Assembly (NCBI RefSeq): GCF_900142205.1
Contig: NZ_FRAA01000003.1
Span: 434,001-498,000, forward strand
Length of the DNA stretch: 64,000 nt
From: Reichenbachiella agariperforans
Lineage (GTDB): Bacteria > Bacteroidota > Bacteroidia > Cytophagales > Cyclobacteriaceae
Reading direction: 5' to 3'
A model generated the notes under the pieces. That model was not told where the DNA came from, made no database searches, and worked only from the letters and a program-made list of their open reading frames with translations. Positions 45,238 through 54,385 of this stretch are shown here, in pieces. The first letter of the stretch is position 1. Each line of letters begins with the position of its first letter. Made by a program: the position numbers and the translations under genes.

Positions 45238-45351
45238 TTACCTAGAAGCATCCAGCGTAAGCACTTGTTCAGACTGATGAACGGGTGCTTGCTCATGGGC
45301 ACATAGCCAATAGCCTACCATCATCATTATTATTATCAATATACCTTTCAT
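45238..45351 (-). CDS. Possible 37-residue exported/membrane peptide
   Basis: A short frame (ATG 45351, TAA 45238) encodes 37 residues beginning MKGILIIIMMMVGYWLC and continuing AHEQAPVHQSEQ. The N-terminal half is a hydrophobic helix preceded by Lys, and the rest is polar, like a small secreted or anchored peptide. It lies 92 bases after the ABC ATPase stop, on the same strand, and 12 bases from the hom stop on the other. Coding status is unproven; the composition argues for it. Confidence 0.35.
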   Translation of the reverse strand: MKGILIIIMMMVGYWLCAHEQAPVHQSEQVLTLDASR

Positions 45352-45443
45352 CGTGTTATTATTTAGTTCCCAAGTGGATGCCCATCTATCACGGACACCC
45401 ATTGAGGATTTTACTAATTATTGAGAAAACTTATTACTGTCGT

Positions 45444-46157
45444 TTACACCAAGGTTTTGTTCGAGGGATTGATATTTTCTGAGACAACTTGCCCATCGAA
45501 TAGGTTGATTATACGATGGGCATACTCTGCGTCTATCGGGGAGTGCGTCACCATCACCACGGTCGTGCCTTTGTCATTGAGTTCGCTGAGGAGACTCATC
45601 ACTTCTTGCCCATTCACCGAATCCAAATTACCTGTTGGCTCATCTGCCAAGATCATATTTGGCTTAGCTATAACCGCTCGAGAAATCGCCGCTCGCTGCT
45701 GCTGCCCGCCTGACAACTGCTGAGGAAAATGATTCCTGCGGTGCATGATTTTCATCTGCTCCATCACCTCTTCCACTCTTTTCCTCCTTTCGGAGGCAGA
45801 ATACTTAAGATAGATCAACGGCAACTCGATATTTTCAAAAACCGTCAATTCATCGATGAGATTAAAATTCTGAAACACAAACCCAATATTCTCCTTTCTA
45901 AGATCGGCTCTTTTGCGTTCGCCGTATTGGGAAATCTCCTGGTTATCAAAGTAAAATTCACCCTGAGAAGGATTATCTAATAACCCGAGGATATTGAGCA
46001 GAGTAGATTTACCACACCCAGATGGCCCCATAATCGCAACGAACTCTCCGTTTTTGATATCCAAATTGACCCCACCTAATGCGGTAGTCTCTATTTCATC
46101 TGTATGATAGACCTTCTTCAGACCTACTGTTTTGATTAGTGAAGTCGTATTTTCCAT
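45444..46157 (-). CDS. ABC transporter ATP-binding protein (MacB/LolD type)
   Basis: 237-residue ATPase with Walker A GPSGCGKST, Q-loop FVFQNFNLIDELTV, signature LSGGQQQRAAISRA, Walker B MILADEPTGNLDS, and His-switch VMVTHSP. This is the subfamily that works with FtsX-like permeases in MacAB- and Lol-type exporters. The upstream gene is its adaptor; no permease gene is present in the cluster, so the membrane subunit must be elsewhere. Confidence 0.92.
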   Translation of the reverse strand: MENTTSLIKTVGLKKVYHTDEIETTALGGVNLDIKNGEFVAIMGPSGCGKSTLLNILGLLDNPSQGEFYFDNQEISQYGERKRADLRKENIGFVFQNFNLIDELTVFENIELPLIYLKYSASERRKRVEEVMEQMKIMHRRNHFPQQLSGGQQQRAAISRAVIAKPNMILADEPTGNLDSVNGQEVMSLLSELNDKGTTVVMVTHSPIDAEYAHRIINLFDGQVVSENINPSNKTLV

Positions 46158-46181
46158 TGTTCCTGTTTGTTTTACTCCCTT

Positions 46182-47432
46182 TTAGTTAAATATCAGTCTA
46201 TCCTTATCTTCATACCCATTGTAAGAGGAGATCACTACTTGTTCTCCGGGATCCAGCCCCTCCAGCACTTCATAGTACCTCGGGTTTTGTTTTCCGAGTT
46301 TAATCTGTCGTCTCACCGCAGCTCCCCCTTCAGACGTCACAACAAAAACCCAGCTCCCTCCTGTTGTTTGATAAAAGCTACCTCTAGGTATTTGTAGCGC
46401 TTCGATATTCTCACTGAGTTGTAGATTGATCTGCAAAGTCTGTCCTCTACGCACACCTTTTTGTAGTTCCTGGGAAAATCTCATATCAACTGAGAAGAGT
46501 CCGTTACTCACTTCAGGGTATATTTTTGTAATCTCTAGGCTATGCCTACCATCTGTTAAATCTGTACTACCCTTCAACCCTTCATAGATTCTAGAAATAT
46601 AATGCTCGTCTATAGCAGCTCGGATTTTAAACCCATTCATATCATCTATCTGACCAATATTTTGTCCCATCTGTATCGATTCTCCTACCTCCGCATTAAC
46701 CGAAGATAATCTACCTGCGATAGGTGCTTTGACATATAGGTTCTCCAAATTGGCCTTGATCAATTCTAAATTACTGTGCGTTCGAATCAATGTCTCTTCT
46801 GTCTGCCGGATCTGTATTCTGGCATTTTTAGTATCAAATGCTTGAGATTCGATTTCAATCTCTCTCGTATCGACGAGTCTATCATACCCCCGCTTGATTC
46901 TTTGAAATTCTTGATCGGAAATTATCTTTTCTGTTTTAAGCTTTACCGCTCTATCATAAGTATCCTTTGCGTCCGCTATATCATAATCCAGATCGATCAA
47001 TCTACGTTTGAGTTCGAACTGAGTCCGTTGGAGGTTCAGTTTGGTGTTCTCCAGATTGTTAACCAATATAAAAGCCTGCGTCTCTTCTCGAATAAAACTT
47101 TGCACTAGATTATTGTTAGCTAACTTCAGTATAGTGTCACCCTGCTCGACCAATACCCCCCCTTCTAAATAGCGACGCTCCACTATCCCGCCTTCTATTG
47201 CATCCAGTCTAATCGTTTTGATAGGTAGCACCGTCCCATCAACGGGTATAAATTCCCTAAACTGTCCCATAGCTACGGTAGCGATCTTAATCTTATCCCT
47301 ATCAACTTTAAGCTTAACTCCTCCATCGGCGAACACTACTCTGTATATCACAAAGCTCAAGAGTACCACTCCTACGGCTATGGATAATAGCTTGCTTTTT
47401 GTCCACTTCTTTTTAGGTATTATTCTGTCCAC
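46182..47432 (-). CDS. HlyD/MacA-type periplasmic adaptor (membrane fusion protein)
   Basis: From GTG 47432 the product is 416 residues starting MDRIIPKKKWTKSKLL, with a membrane anchor (SIAVGVVLLSFVIYRVVF) and a periplasmic adaptor body. Barrel, lipoyl-like and hairpin parts are visible: FIPVDGTVLPIKT, VVERRYLEGGVLVEQGDTIL, a long coiled-coil region (~110-220), then NLYVKAPIAGRLSSVNAEVGE and DKDRLIF at the end. The frame is open to ATG 47531, but that extension overlaps a sigma-54-like promoter and looks non-native. It pairs with the ATPase 24 bases downstream. Confidence 0.82.
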   Translation of the reverse strand: MDRIIPKKKWTKSKLLSIAVGVVLLSFVIYRVVFADGGVKLKVDRDKIKIATVAMGQFREFIPVDGTVLPIKTIRLDAIEGGIVERRYLEGGVLVEQGDTILKLANNNLVQSFIREETQAFILVNNLENTKLNLQRTQFELKRRLIDLDYDIADAKDTYDRAVKLKTEKIISDQEFQRIKRGYDRLVDTREIEIESQAFDTKNARIQIRQTEETLIRTHSNLELIKANLENLYVKAPIAGRLSSVNAEVGESIQMGQNIGQIDDMNGFKIRAAIDEHYISRIYEGLKGSTDLTDGRHSLEITKIYPEVSNGLFSVDMRFSQELQKGVRRGQTLQINLQLSENIEALQIPRGSFYQTTGGSWVFVVTSEGGAAVRRQIKLGKQNPRYYEVLEGLDPGEQVVISSYNGYEDKDRLIFN

Positions 47433-47467
47433 TGAGTCAATGTCTATTTCGATATTGACCAAGGCAT

Positions 47468-47483
47468 GCCAATAAAAGTGCCA
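47468..47483 (-). promoter_or_regulatory. Candidate sigma-54 (-24/-12) promoter of the adaptor-ATPase operon
   Basis: The minus strand reads TGGCAC-TTTTA-TTGG, close to the sigma-54 consensus TGGCACN5TTGC, with the final C replaced by G (GGC continues the run). It lies about 36 bases upstream of the GTG start chosen. Efflux operons of this type in Bacteroidota are often sigma-54 dependent, but no enhancer-binding regulator is in this window. Confidence 0.45.
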
Positions 47484-48157
47484 TATACACAAAACACTGA
47501 TTAACTGTACTTTACAACAATAAAGAATCATTCAAGATTCAGAAAAATGTTCAGGTATGAGACACTAGTGTACGGTATCGTTCAGTCACGAAAAGCTAAT
47601 TAAGTATGCGATATTAGTTTTAGAGGGGAGTAAAACTATTCAGTTGTTTAGCGTCTAAACCTACTGTGATTGAATTGACAGAAACATTCCACGAATACAA
47701 AACAGTTTTTGGGTCAGTCTGTAAAGTTGGAGGGATAAACTCGGTAGACAAGTTCGATATTTTTCATTCCAATCATTCAAATTAACCTCAAGGACTTAGT
47801 AAGAGATGGTTATTCACGAAAAAAAATAATGAATTTCGAACAATGAATCTTGAATCACGAAGTGATCTACTACCTCTCCCCCATAAATACGGATTGATCT
47901 CTGTTTTTGACCTCCCGCACCCGTTCAGGAAGGAGCAAAAAAATAGGGTTCAAGACTTAACTTGAACCCCAAGGTCAAAAACTCAAAATAAAAAGGACTA
48001 ATCAAATCTTAATCCACAACAACAATTCGAATATAAGGATTTTAAAAACCAAATAAAAATAGGGTTATTGAGATCGCTGATTTTTTAGCAAAACGCGATA
48101 AAACGACTACTAACTAATTTTTAATTCATCGGAACTTTTCTACCCTACATTTTGGAT
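47484..48157. other. Gene-free interval with one strong hairpin
   Basis: No convincing protein gene is seen on either strand. GGGTTCAAG (47946-47954) pairs perfectly with 47961-47969; on the minus strand this hairpin is followed by TATTTTTTT, so it could end a short minus-strand transcript. No promoter for such a transcript was found. The rest is AT-rich. Confidence 0.4.
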
Positions 48158-48165
48158 TAGATTTG
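48158..48165 (+). promoter_or_regulatory. Candidate promoter of the BatA-like operon
   Basis: TAGATTTG (exact TAnnTTTG) with TTTT at 48136-48139, 18 bases upstream. The ATG at 48171 is only five bases past the element, so the transcript would be leaderless or nearly so. Confidence 0.45.
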
Positions 48166-48170
48166 CTGCG

Positions 48171-50177
48171 ATGAACTTTGCCAATCCAACATTCTTATGG
48201 GGGCTGATCGCCCTAAGTATCCCGATAATTGTTCATTTATTCAATTTTCGAAAGGCGAAGCTAATCCGATTCTCAAATGTTAAATTTTTGAATCAAGTCA
48301 AAAAGAAGTCCTCTTCCAAGCTACAACTCAAACAACTGCTCGTCCTATTCTGCAGACTGACCTTTATTACTTTTCTGGTTTTGGCCTTTGCCCAACCCTT
48401 CATCCCAGGGCAAGAAAATGGTCTCAACGAAAACACGGTTATCATCTACCTAGACAACTCAGGGAGCATGACTAACCTAAGCTCAGAGAACAACGAGAGC
48501 CTAGTGACAGCCAAATCCATGGCTCATCAGATCGTAGACCTCTACCCGAGCACCACGACCTTCAAACTGCTCGATAATAATTTTGCTCCATCTGCCAACC
48601 ATTATAAATCAGCAGATAAAATCCGTGAATACCTAAATGTTCTGGACTACTCATCAGTCAGTAGATCAGGACAAGAGGTACTCGATCGTATCCAAACCCT
48701 CACGTCAAATGATGATCGTTCAGATGTATTCATACTGAGTGACATGCAGCGTAGCACACTTGGACAGATCTCTGCATACGCGGACTCCATCCACCATCAC
48801 TACCTGATCCCCATCGCTACTGCCCAGCAAAACAACCTCTATGTCGATTCGGTCTACCTTGACCAGCCTTTCATTCTCGCACATAAAAAAAACACGCTAA
48901 CCGCTAAAATCAAAAACTCCAGTACGCAAGCTGTAGAAGACCTGATCGTCAAACTACAGGTCAATGACAGACAATCTGCCAGTGTAGCCATCAGCCTAGA
49001 AGCCAACAGTACTAAAAAAATTGACTTTGAGCTGGGCAAGAACCTAAACAAGTACAACGCAGGACGAATCGAATTTCAAGACTTCCCTGTCACCTTCGAC
49101 AATGAGTTCTATTTCTCATTCAACCTAGCTCCAACGATTCGTATCACCGAAATCACCGATACCCAGCGCACACCATACATGCAAAACGTATTTGGCAGCA
49201 ATGAACTATTCGATTTCCATAGCTACACGACTGGAGACATCAACTATCAGGTCTTGGAACAATCCGATCTTCTCATCATTCACAGCCTCGGTCAGATCAA
49301 CCCTAGCATTCAGTCTCAAATCAAACTTCGTCTAACATCTGGAAAATCCGTACTCCTGATCCCAAACACCAACACCAAACTAAGTGACCTAAAAACCTCT
49401 ATATCCCTCCAATACAAGGCGACTGGGGATACCCAAAAAACAGATATACAAGCACCCGACCTGACCAACCCATTCTTTGATGGTATATTCGAATCACTCG
49501 ACCGCAAGACGCAGCTACCCCAGGCTAATCCCATCATAAAACTATCCGGACTACATCACCCCCTACTCAGTCTCAAAACAGGTTCTCCTTTTCTCTCCAA
49601 GGTGTCACAACAAGGCAACCTCTATGTGCTATCGTCTCCACTGACAGATGAGTTCACCAATTTTCAGCGTCATGCCTTTTTCGTGCCAGTCATGCAGCGC
49701 ATCGCAGAGCTCAGTGCTAGCAGTGCCAACCCGCTTTACTACAGCGCAGACAACAGCCACGTCACGCTCCTTCTCGATACGATCGACAACCAAAAGCTCT
49801 ACAAACTCCGCCACAACATCAACACGAACCAAGAGCTGATCCCTTCACAGCGACTGATCCAAAACCAACTAGCCATGGATTTCCCGAAGTACCTTCTAAC
49901 CACTGGCAACTATCAGCTCTTCTCCGACCAACAAATACTAGACTATGTCGCTTTCAACCCCAGCAAACTAGAATCCGAACTAGAAATCATGGAAAAAGAA
50001 GAATACCTTTCCCTCCTATCGGATGTCCAGTCGCTCACCCTATTTGATCAGGTCGACAGTAAGAACTTTAGCCATACGCTGAAAGAAAAATACCACAGCA
50101 TAGAGTTATGGAAATATGCTTTACTTTTGTCCGTGCTATTTTTGATAGCCGAATCCATGCTACTAAGATTTTTGTAA
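48171..50177 (+). CDS. BatA-type membrane protein with von Willebrand A domain
   Basis: 668 residues. The N-terminal region is the BatA (aerotolerance regulator N-terminal) type: NPTFLWGLIALSIPIIVHLF, FRKAKLIRFSNVKFL, and a second helix near 60-78. A vWA domain follows with the metal site IIYLDNSGSM near 91-100. Long beta-rich central part, then a C-terminal helix (YALLLSVLFLIAESMLLRFL). Bat proteins are linked to envelope stress or complex assembly. It is first of a five-gene operon; the dihydroorotase-like gene begins directly after its stop. Confidence 0.85.
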   Translation: MNFANPTFLWGLIALSIPIIVHLFNFRKAKLIRFSNVKFLNQVKKKSSSKLQLKQLLVLFCRLTFITFLVLAFAQPFIPGQENGLNENTVIIYLDNSGSMTNLSSENNESLVTAKSMAHQIVDLYPSTTTFKLLDNNFAPSANHYKSADKIREYLNVLDYSSVSRSGQEVLDRIQTLTSNDDRSDVFILSDMQRSTLGQISAYADSIHHHYLIPIATAQQNNLYVDSVYLDQPFILAHKKNTLTAKIKNSSTQAVEDLIVKLQVNDRQSASVAISLEANSTKKIDFELGKNLNKYNAGRIEFQDFPVTFDNEFYFSFNLAPTIRITEITDTQRTPYMQNVFGSNELFDFHSYTTGDINYQVLEQSDLLIIHSLGQINPSIQSQIKLRLTSGKSVLLIPNTNTKLSDLKTSISLQYKATGDTQKTDIQAPDLTNPFFDGIFESLDRKTQLPQANPIIKLSGLHHPLLSLKTGSPFLSKVSQQGNLYVLSSPLTDEFTNFQRHAFFVPVMQRIAELSASSANPLYYSADNSHVTLLLDTIDNQKLYKLRHNINTNQELIPSQRLIQNQLAMDFPKYLLTTGNYQLFSDQQILDYVAFNPSKLESELEIMEKEEYLSLLSDVQSLTLFDQVDSKNFSHTLKEKYHSIELWKYALLLSVLFLIAESMLLRFL

Positions 50178-51443
50178 ATGAGCCTATTTATAAGGGAAGT
50201 TAAAGTCCTGGATCCTCAGTCCCCTCACCATCTCAAACGTGTCAATGTTTTGATAAAAGAGGGCGTGATCACATCTATTGACAACAAAGAACATCAGGCA
50301 GACACGACTATAGAAGCCAAAGGTCAGTTCCTGACACCAGGACTGTTCGATCTTAAAGCCAATTTTTGCGACCCTGGTTTCGAGCATCGAGAAGACATCT
50401 ACAGTGGATGTCAACTCGCTGCGGCATCTGGCTACACAGGAGTAGCAACACTCCCGAATACCGCTCCAGTAGTACAGGCCAAAAGCCATATCGAATACCT
50501 CAAATCTAAAAGCAGAGACTGCCTGACAGATATATACCCAATGGCTGCTGTGACCATCGATGCACTGGGCGAAGACCTCACCGAGATGATAGACCTGCAC
50601 GAAGCGGGAGCGATTGCCTTCACCGATGGCAACCAGCCCATGTGGCACACCGACATCATGCTCAAATCCCTGATCTATCTACAGAAATTTGACGGACTAC
50701 TCATCAACCTCCCAGAGGACAAATTATTGACACGCTTTGGAACAATGAACGAAGGGATAGTCAGTACAGGACTGGGACTCAAAGGCATGCCAGCACTGGC
50801 AGAACACCTGATGATCAAGCGAGATCTGGACATTCTAGCCTATAGCGGCGGACGCCTACACTTCTCCAATATCTCATCGGCCGAGAGTGTAAAACTCATC
50901 AAAAAGGCCAAGAAAAATGGTCTCAAAATCACCTGTGACGTGAGCATTCATCATCTACTCCATACCGACCAAGCAATCGTCGGGTATGATGCCAATTATA
51001 AAATCAATCCTCCACTGAGAGAAAACAGAGACCGAAAAGCACTGCTCAAGGGACTAAAAGATGGTACTATTGATGCCATAGTCAGCGCACATAGTCCGCA
51101 AGACGAGGAAAGTAAAAAACTAGAATTTGACAGAGCAGAAGATGGCATCTTAGGACTACAGACCATGATCCCTTCTCTCCTATCTCTCGACGAAGAACTC
51201 GATCCTAGCGAGTGGATAGACAAAATCACAAGCCGCCCAAGAGCTATTCTAAAACTCGCTCCTGTCACCATAGCCGAATCAGAAAAAGCCAATGTGACAC
51301 TCATCGATCCGAAGAAGAAATGGAAGTATGACCAAAAATCGAACCTCTCCAAATCCGTCAACAGTCCCTACTATGGCAAAGAACTAACCGGACAAGTGAG
51401 TGCAACACTCAACGGCGAAAAAATATACCAAACCCCATCATGA
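50178..51443 (+). CDS. Dihydroorotase-like amidohydrolase, probably non-catalytic
   Basis: 421 residues of the cyclic amidohydrolase family, with the family order QFLTPGLFDL, DPGFEHREDI, LPNTAPV and a late TGQVSATLNGE. The metal ligands expected in active enzymes are changed: FDLKANFCDPG stands where D-x-H-x-H-x-R is normal, LHFSNISS where a His is normal before V-S, and VSAHSPQ where T-D-H-A-P-H is normal. It is probably a pseudo-dihydroorotase, as known for regulatory partners of aspartate transcarbamoylase. Its first codon follows the BatA-like stop without gap, and its stop overlaps the next ATG by ATGA. Confidence 0.8.
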   Translation: MSLFIREVKVLDPQSPHHLKRVNVLIKEGVITSIDNKEHQADTTIEAKGQFLTPGLFDLKANFCDPGFEHREDIYSGCQLAAASGYTGVATLPNTAPVVQAKSHIEYLKSKSRDCLTDIYPMAAVTIDALGEDLTEMIDLHEAGAIAFTDGNQPMWHTDIMLKSLIYLQKFDGLLINLPEDKLLTRFGTMNEGIVSTGLGLKGMPALAEHLMIKRDLDILAYSGGRLHFSNISSAESVKLIKKAKKNGLKITCDVSIHHLLHTDQAIVGYDANYKINPPLRENRDRKALLKGLKDGTIDAIVSAHSPQDEESKKLEFDRAEDGILGLQTMIPSLLSLDEELDPSEWIDKITSRPRAILKLAPVTIAESEKANVTLIDPKKKWKYDQKSNLSKSVNSPYYGKELTGQVSATLNGEKIYQTPS

Positions 51444-51967
51444 GAGACTTATTCAGAATATCACTCCGTTATGGACTGATCGGATCAGCATTGATTATCA
51501 TCATGTTTATGGTGTTTTACTTCTCAGGAGAAAACCCGCTACAGGAGCTACAGATGTTTGACCTCTTTATCATCCCTATCTTCATTTTCTTTGGACTGAA
51601 AGAATACAGAGACAGATACAACGGTCACCTTCTCCAGTACTGGCAAGGCATGACTGCTGGTTCCATTGTCTATCTCACTATAGGGTTCGTAACCGCTCTA
51701 TTCATGTACGTTTTCATCCAGTTTGATACGGACTTGATCTCCGAGCATGTAGCGATTATGCTTAAAGGCTTAGAAGACACACAGACAAAGATCGTAGAAG
51801 AAATGGGAGCCGACTCCTACATCGAGTCCTATGAAAAAGTAAAAGCCACCACAGCCTCTGATGTCATTTTGGATAGTTTGGTCAAAAAAATCATCATTGG
51901 TTTTTTGATAACCAGTGTGGCATCTGTAGTATTGAAAAGAAAACAACTACCCATTACCAAGAAGTAA
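51440..51967 (+). CDS. DUF4199 membrane protein
   Basis: 175 residues, four membrane helices (GLIGSALIIIMFMVFYFSG near the N-terminus, FDLFIIPIFIFFGLKEYRDR, YLTIGFVTALFMYVFIQF, and a last one near 150-165). The FFGLKEYRDRYNGHLLQYWQG loop is the DUF4199 signature. Function unknown. It overlaps the preceding gene by four bases. Confidence 0.8.
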   Translation: MRDLFRISLRYGLIGSALIIIMFMVFYFSGENPLQELQMFDLFIIPIFIFFGLKEYRDRYNGHLLQYWQGMTAGSIVYLTIGFVTALFMYVFIQFDTDLISEHVAIMLKGLEDTQTKIVEEMGADSYIESYEKVKATTASDVILDSLVKKIIIGFLITSVASVVLKRKQLPITKK

Positions 51968-51997
51968 TTACTAATTGGACTAAAATCTACAAAAACA

Positions 51998-52543
51998 TTG
52001 AATTACGATTTGAATAAAAAAGGGCTTCTACATGGAGCCATCATCGGCCTAGTTGGGATTGGCATCTCACTGGTCGCATACTTGATTAGCAGTGACGCCT
52101 ATTTCTCGTGGCGTAGCATCACCCTCATGATCGTTTCCTTTGGTCTTCTCATCTATCTAGGACGGAAAGAAAGAAGTGAAAACCACGAAGGATACCTTAC
52201 CTACGCTGAGGCATATTGGTATAGCGGGATTGCATTTTTCATCATGATCTATTTCAATGAGGCATTCTACATCTTTGTTTTCAATGTCCTCAATCCAGAC
52301 CTACAGGATATTTTTATCCAAAAAAGCATAGAATCAACCGAACAAATGCTCCTTCTTTTTGAAAAAGACATGAGTAAAGTAGACGAAAGTATTAGTGAAA
52401 TCGAACGTCAGGTACGCAACAGTTTCAAGCCCTTTTCGCTGATAGCGAATAGCTGGCAGATTCTCATGCAAGCCATGGTGGCCGCTTTGATTGCGGCTCT
52501 ATTCCTCCGTAAATCTAAGCCACTGTTTGAAGCCGAAGATTAA
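51998..52543 (+). CDS. DUF4199 membrane protein (second copy)
   Basis: 181 residues, four helices, with LLIYLGRKERSENHEGYLTYAEAYWYS as the DUF4199-type loop. It is a diverged paralogue of the gene before it. The start is TTG at 51998, because no ATG gives the first helix. The glycosyltransferase ATG directly follows its stop. Confidence 0.75.
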   Translation: MNYDLNKKGLLHGAIIGLVGIGISLVAYLISSDAYFSWRSITLMIVSFGLLIYLGRKERSENHEGYLTYAEAYWYSGIAFFIMIYFNEAFYIFVFNVLNPDLQDIFIQKSIESTEQMLLLFEKDMSKVDESISEIERQVRNSFKPFSLIANSWQILMQAMVAALIAALFLRKSKPLFEAED

Positions 52544-53515
52544 ATGAGTCCAAACCCAAATATATCCGTCATCGTCCCCCTTCTCAACGAAGAAGAATCT
52601 CTACCAGAACTATGCAGTTGGATCGCCCGTGTGATGGACGAGCATAGTTTTAGCTACGAAGTATTGTTAATAGATGATGGCAGTACGGATAACTCATGGG
52701 CGACTATCCTCGATCTGAAAGCACAAAACGCCAATCTCAAAGGCATACAGTTTAACAGAAACTACGGCAAGTCTGCTGCGCTAGATGTAGGATTCAAAGA
52801 AGTCTCAGGCGATGTAGTCATCACCATGGACGCAGATCTGCAAGACAGCCCTGACGAAATCCCTGAACTCTACCGCATGGTCATGGAAGAAGACTATGAT
52901 TTGGTTTCTGGATGGAAAAGAAAACGCTTTGATCCGCTCATGAAAACCATTCCTTCTAAGCTCTTCAACAGAGTGGCAAGGGCTTTTTCAGGAGTCAAAC
53001 TGCATGATTTCAACTGTGGGTTGAAAGCTTATAAAAACAAGGTGGTCAAATCCATTGATGTATATGGAGAGATGCACCGCTACATCCCCTTCATTGCCAA
53101 AGGCCAAGGGTTTAGTAAAATCGGCGAAAAAATCGTCCAACACCAAGCTAGAAAATATGGAACAACCAAATTCGGGCTAGAGCGATTTATCTTCGGGTTC
53201 TTAGATCTACTATCGATCTCATTTGTATCTAAATTTCGAAAAAGCCCGATGCACTTTTTTGGGTCGCTGGGCACACTATCTTTTCTTTTTGGTAGTATCA
53301 TCACCGTCTGGGTGGTCGCTCGAAAACTATACGAAATCCATTTCAACCTTCCCGCCAGAGACATCGTCGCACAGCCTCTATTCTTTTTGGCACTTGTAGC
53401 CATCATCATAGGAGTACAACTATTCCTCACAGGCTTCATCGGTGAGATGATGATACAGGTCTCTCCCAAAAAAGACGATTACCTCATCAGTGAGAAATTG
53501 GGGTTAAAAGACTAG
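52544..53515 (+). CDS. GT2 glycosyltransferase (polyprenyl-phosphate sugar transferase type)
   Basis: 323 residues. The GT-A domain shows ISVIVPLLNEEESLPEL, LLIDDGSTDNSW, the DxD-type ITMDADLQDSPDEIP, and FNCGLKAYKN. Two C-terminal membrane helices (near 235-260 and 275-300) are as in GtrB/DPM1-type enzymes, which charge undecaprenyl- or dolichyl-phosphate with a sugar. It is the last gene of the operon and probably works with the DUF4199 proteins at the membrane; the sugar is unknown. Confidence 0.9.
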   Translation: MSPNPNISVIVPLLNEEESLPELCSWIARVMDEHSFSYEVLLIDDGSTDNSWATILDLKAQNANLKGIQFNRNYGKSAALDVGFKEVSGDVVITMDADLQDSPDEIPELYRMVMEEDYDLVSGWKRKRFDPLMKTIPSKLFNRVARAFSGVKLHDFNCGLKAYKNKVVKSIDVYGEMHRYIPFIAKGQGFSKIGEKIVQHQARKYGTTKFGLERFIFGFLDLLSISFVSKFRKSPMHFFGSLGTLSFLFGSIITVWVVARKLYEIHFNLPARDIVAQPLFFLALVAIIIGVQLFLTGFIGEMMIQVSPKKDDYLISEKLGLKD

Positions 53516-53566
53516 TTCGATCACGTTCTATCAAAGGAGCAGGTCTTGGTTCTTGACTCCAAATTC

Positions 53567-54334
53567 TTACTTCTTTTTACAAAGATAGATGATTTCATCC
53601 TTCGGCAAGGCATAGCGAGCAACGACCTCTTCACTCAAAATCATCACATAATCATCCTCTACCACTTCAAAACCTGCTGAACGCAGACGCTCAGGATAGT
53701 CTCTACCGTAGAGCCTGACATGGTCATCTTGTCCAAAAATGCGTTCACGTTCCTTTGGATCCGTGATGCTATCATCTTCGAATGTCGTGTCAGCCCAAGG
53801 CTCGAAAATTGGGATTTGGATGATTGCCCATCCGCCAGGTTTTAGCACCCGGTAGATTTCCTTCATGGATTGAATATCATCCGCTACATGCTCCATGACG
53901 TGATTACAAAACGCTACATCAAAATGATTATCTTCAAAAGGCATCTCATGAATATCCATTTTCACTTTGGCCAAAGGAGATTCCAAATCTGCAGTGATGT
54001 ATCTATCCCCATGCATGACTTCCAATCGCTTGATAAAGCAAATCTCTGGTGCGATGTGTAATATATCCTTGCCTGGAGTGAAAAAGTCTGTTTTCTCTTT
54101 GAGGTAAAGCCACATCAATCGATGACGCTCTAGGGCTAAACAATTAGGACAAAGGGCATTGGCTCTAGCAACACGTCCATAAGGCACGAACTTAGCAAAA
54201 TGATGGGTACACACTGGGCATTCCACTTGATCTCCACGATAAAATACCGCTACAATCTTGAGAGCAAAATGGCTAAAAAGCTGGAGATACTTACGCGGTA
54301 CTTTTTTAAGAAATAAACTAATGAGCTGCTTCAC
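53567..54334 (-). CDS. Class I SAM-dependent methyltransferase with N-terminal zinc-ribbon-like region
   Basis: 255 residues. A CPVC...CPNC pair at about 40-70 forms a zinc-ribbon-like region. The methyltransferase fold follows with ILHIAPE (motif I, diverged), MPFEDNHFDVAFCNHVMEHV and EIYRVLKPGGWAIIQIPIF, a methyltransf_11 pattern. The substrate is not clear. It is transcribed alone, convergent with the glycosyltransferase. Confidence 0.85.
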   Translation of the reverse strand: MKQLISLFLKKVPRKYLQLFSHFALKIVAVFYRGDQVECPVCTHHFAKFVPYGRVARANALCPNCLALERHRLMWLYLKEKTDFFTPGKDILHIAPEICFIKRLEVMHGDRYITADLESPLAKVKMDIHEMPFEDNHFDVAFCNHVMEHVADDIQSMKEIYRVLKPGGWAIIQIPIFEPWADTTFEDDSITDPKERERIFGQDDHVRLYGRDYPERLRSAGFEVVEDDYVMILSEEVVARYALPKDEIIYLCKKK

Positions 54335-54385
54335 TGAAATCCGATTTAGGCTGCAAATATAGGAATAGCCCTGCAGCGAAAAAGT

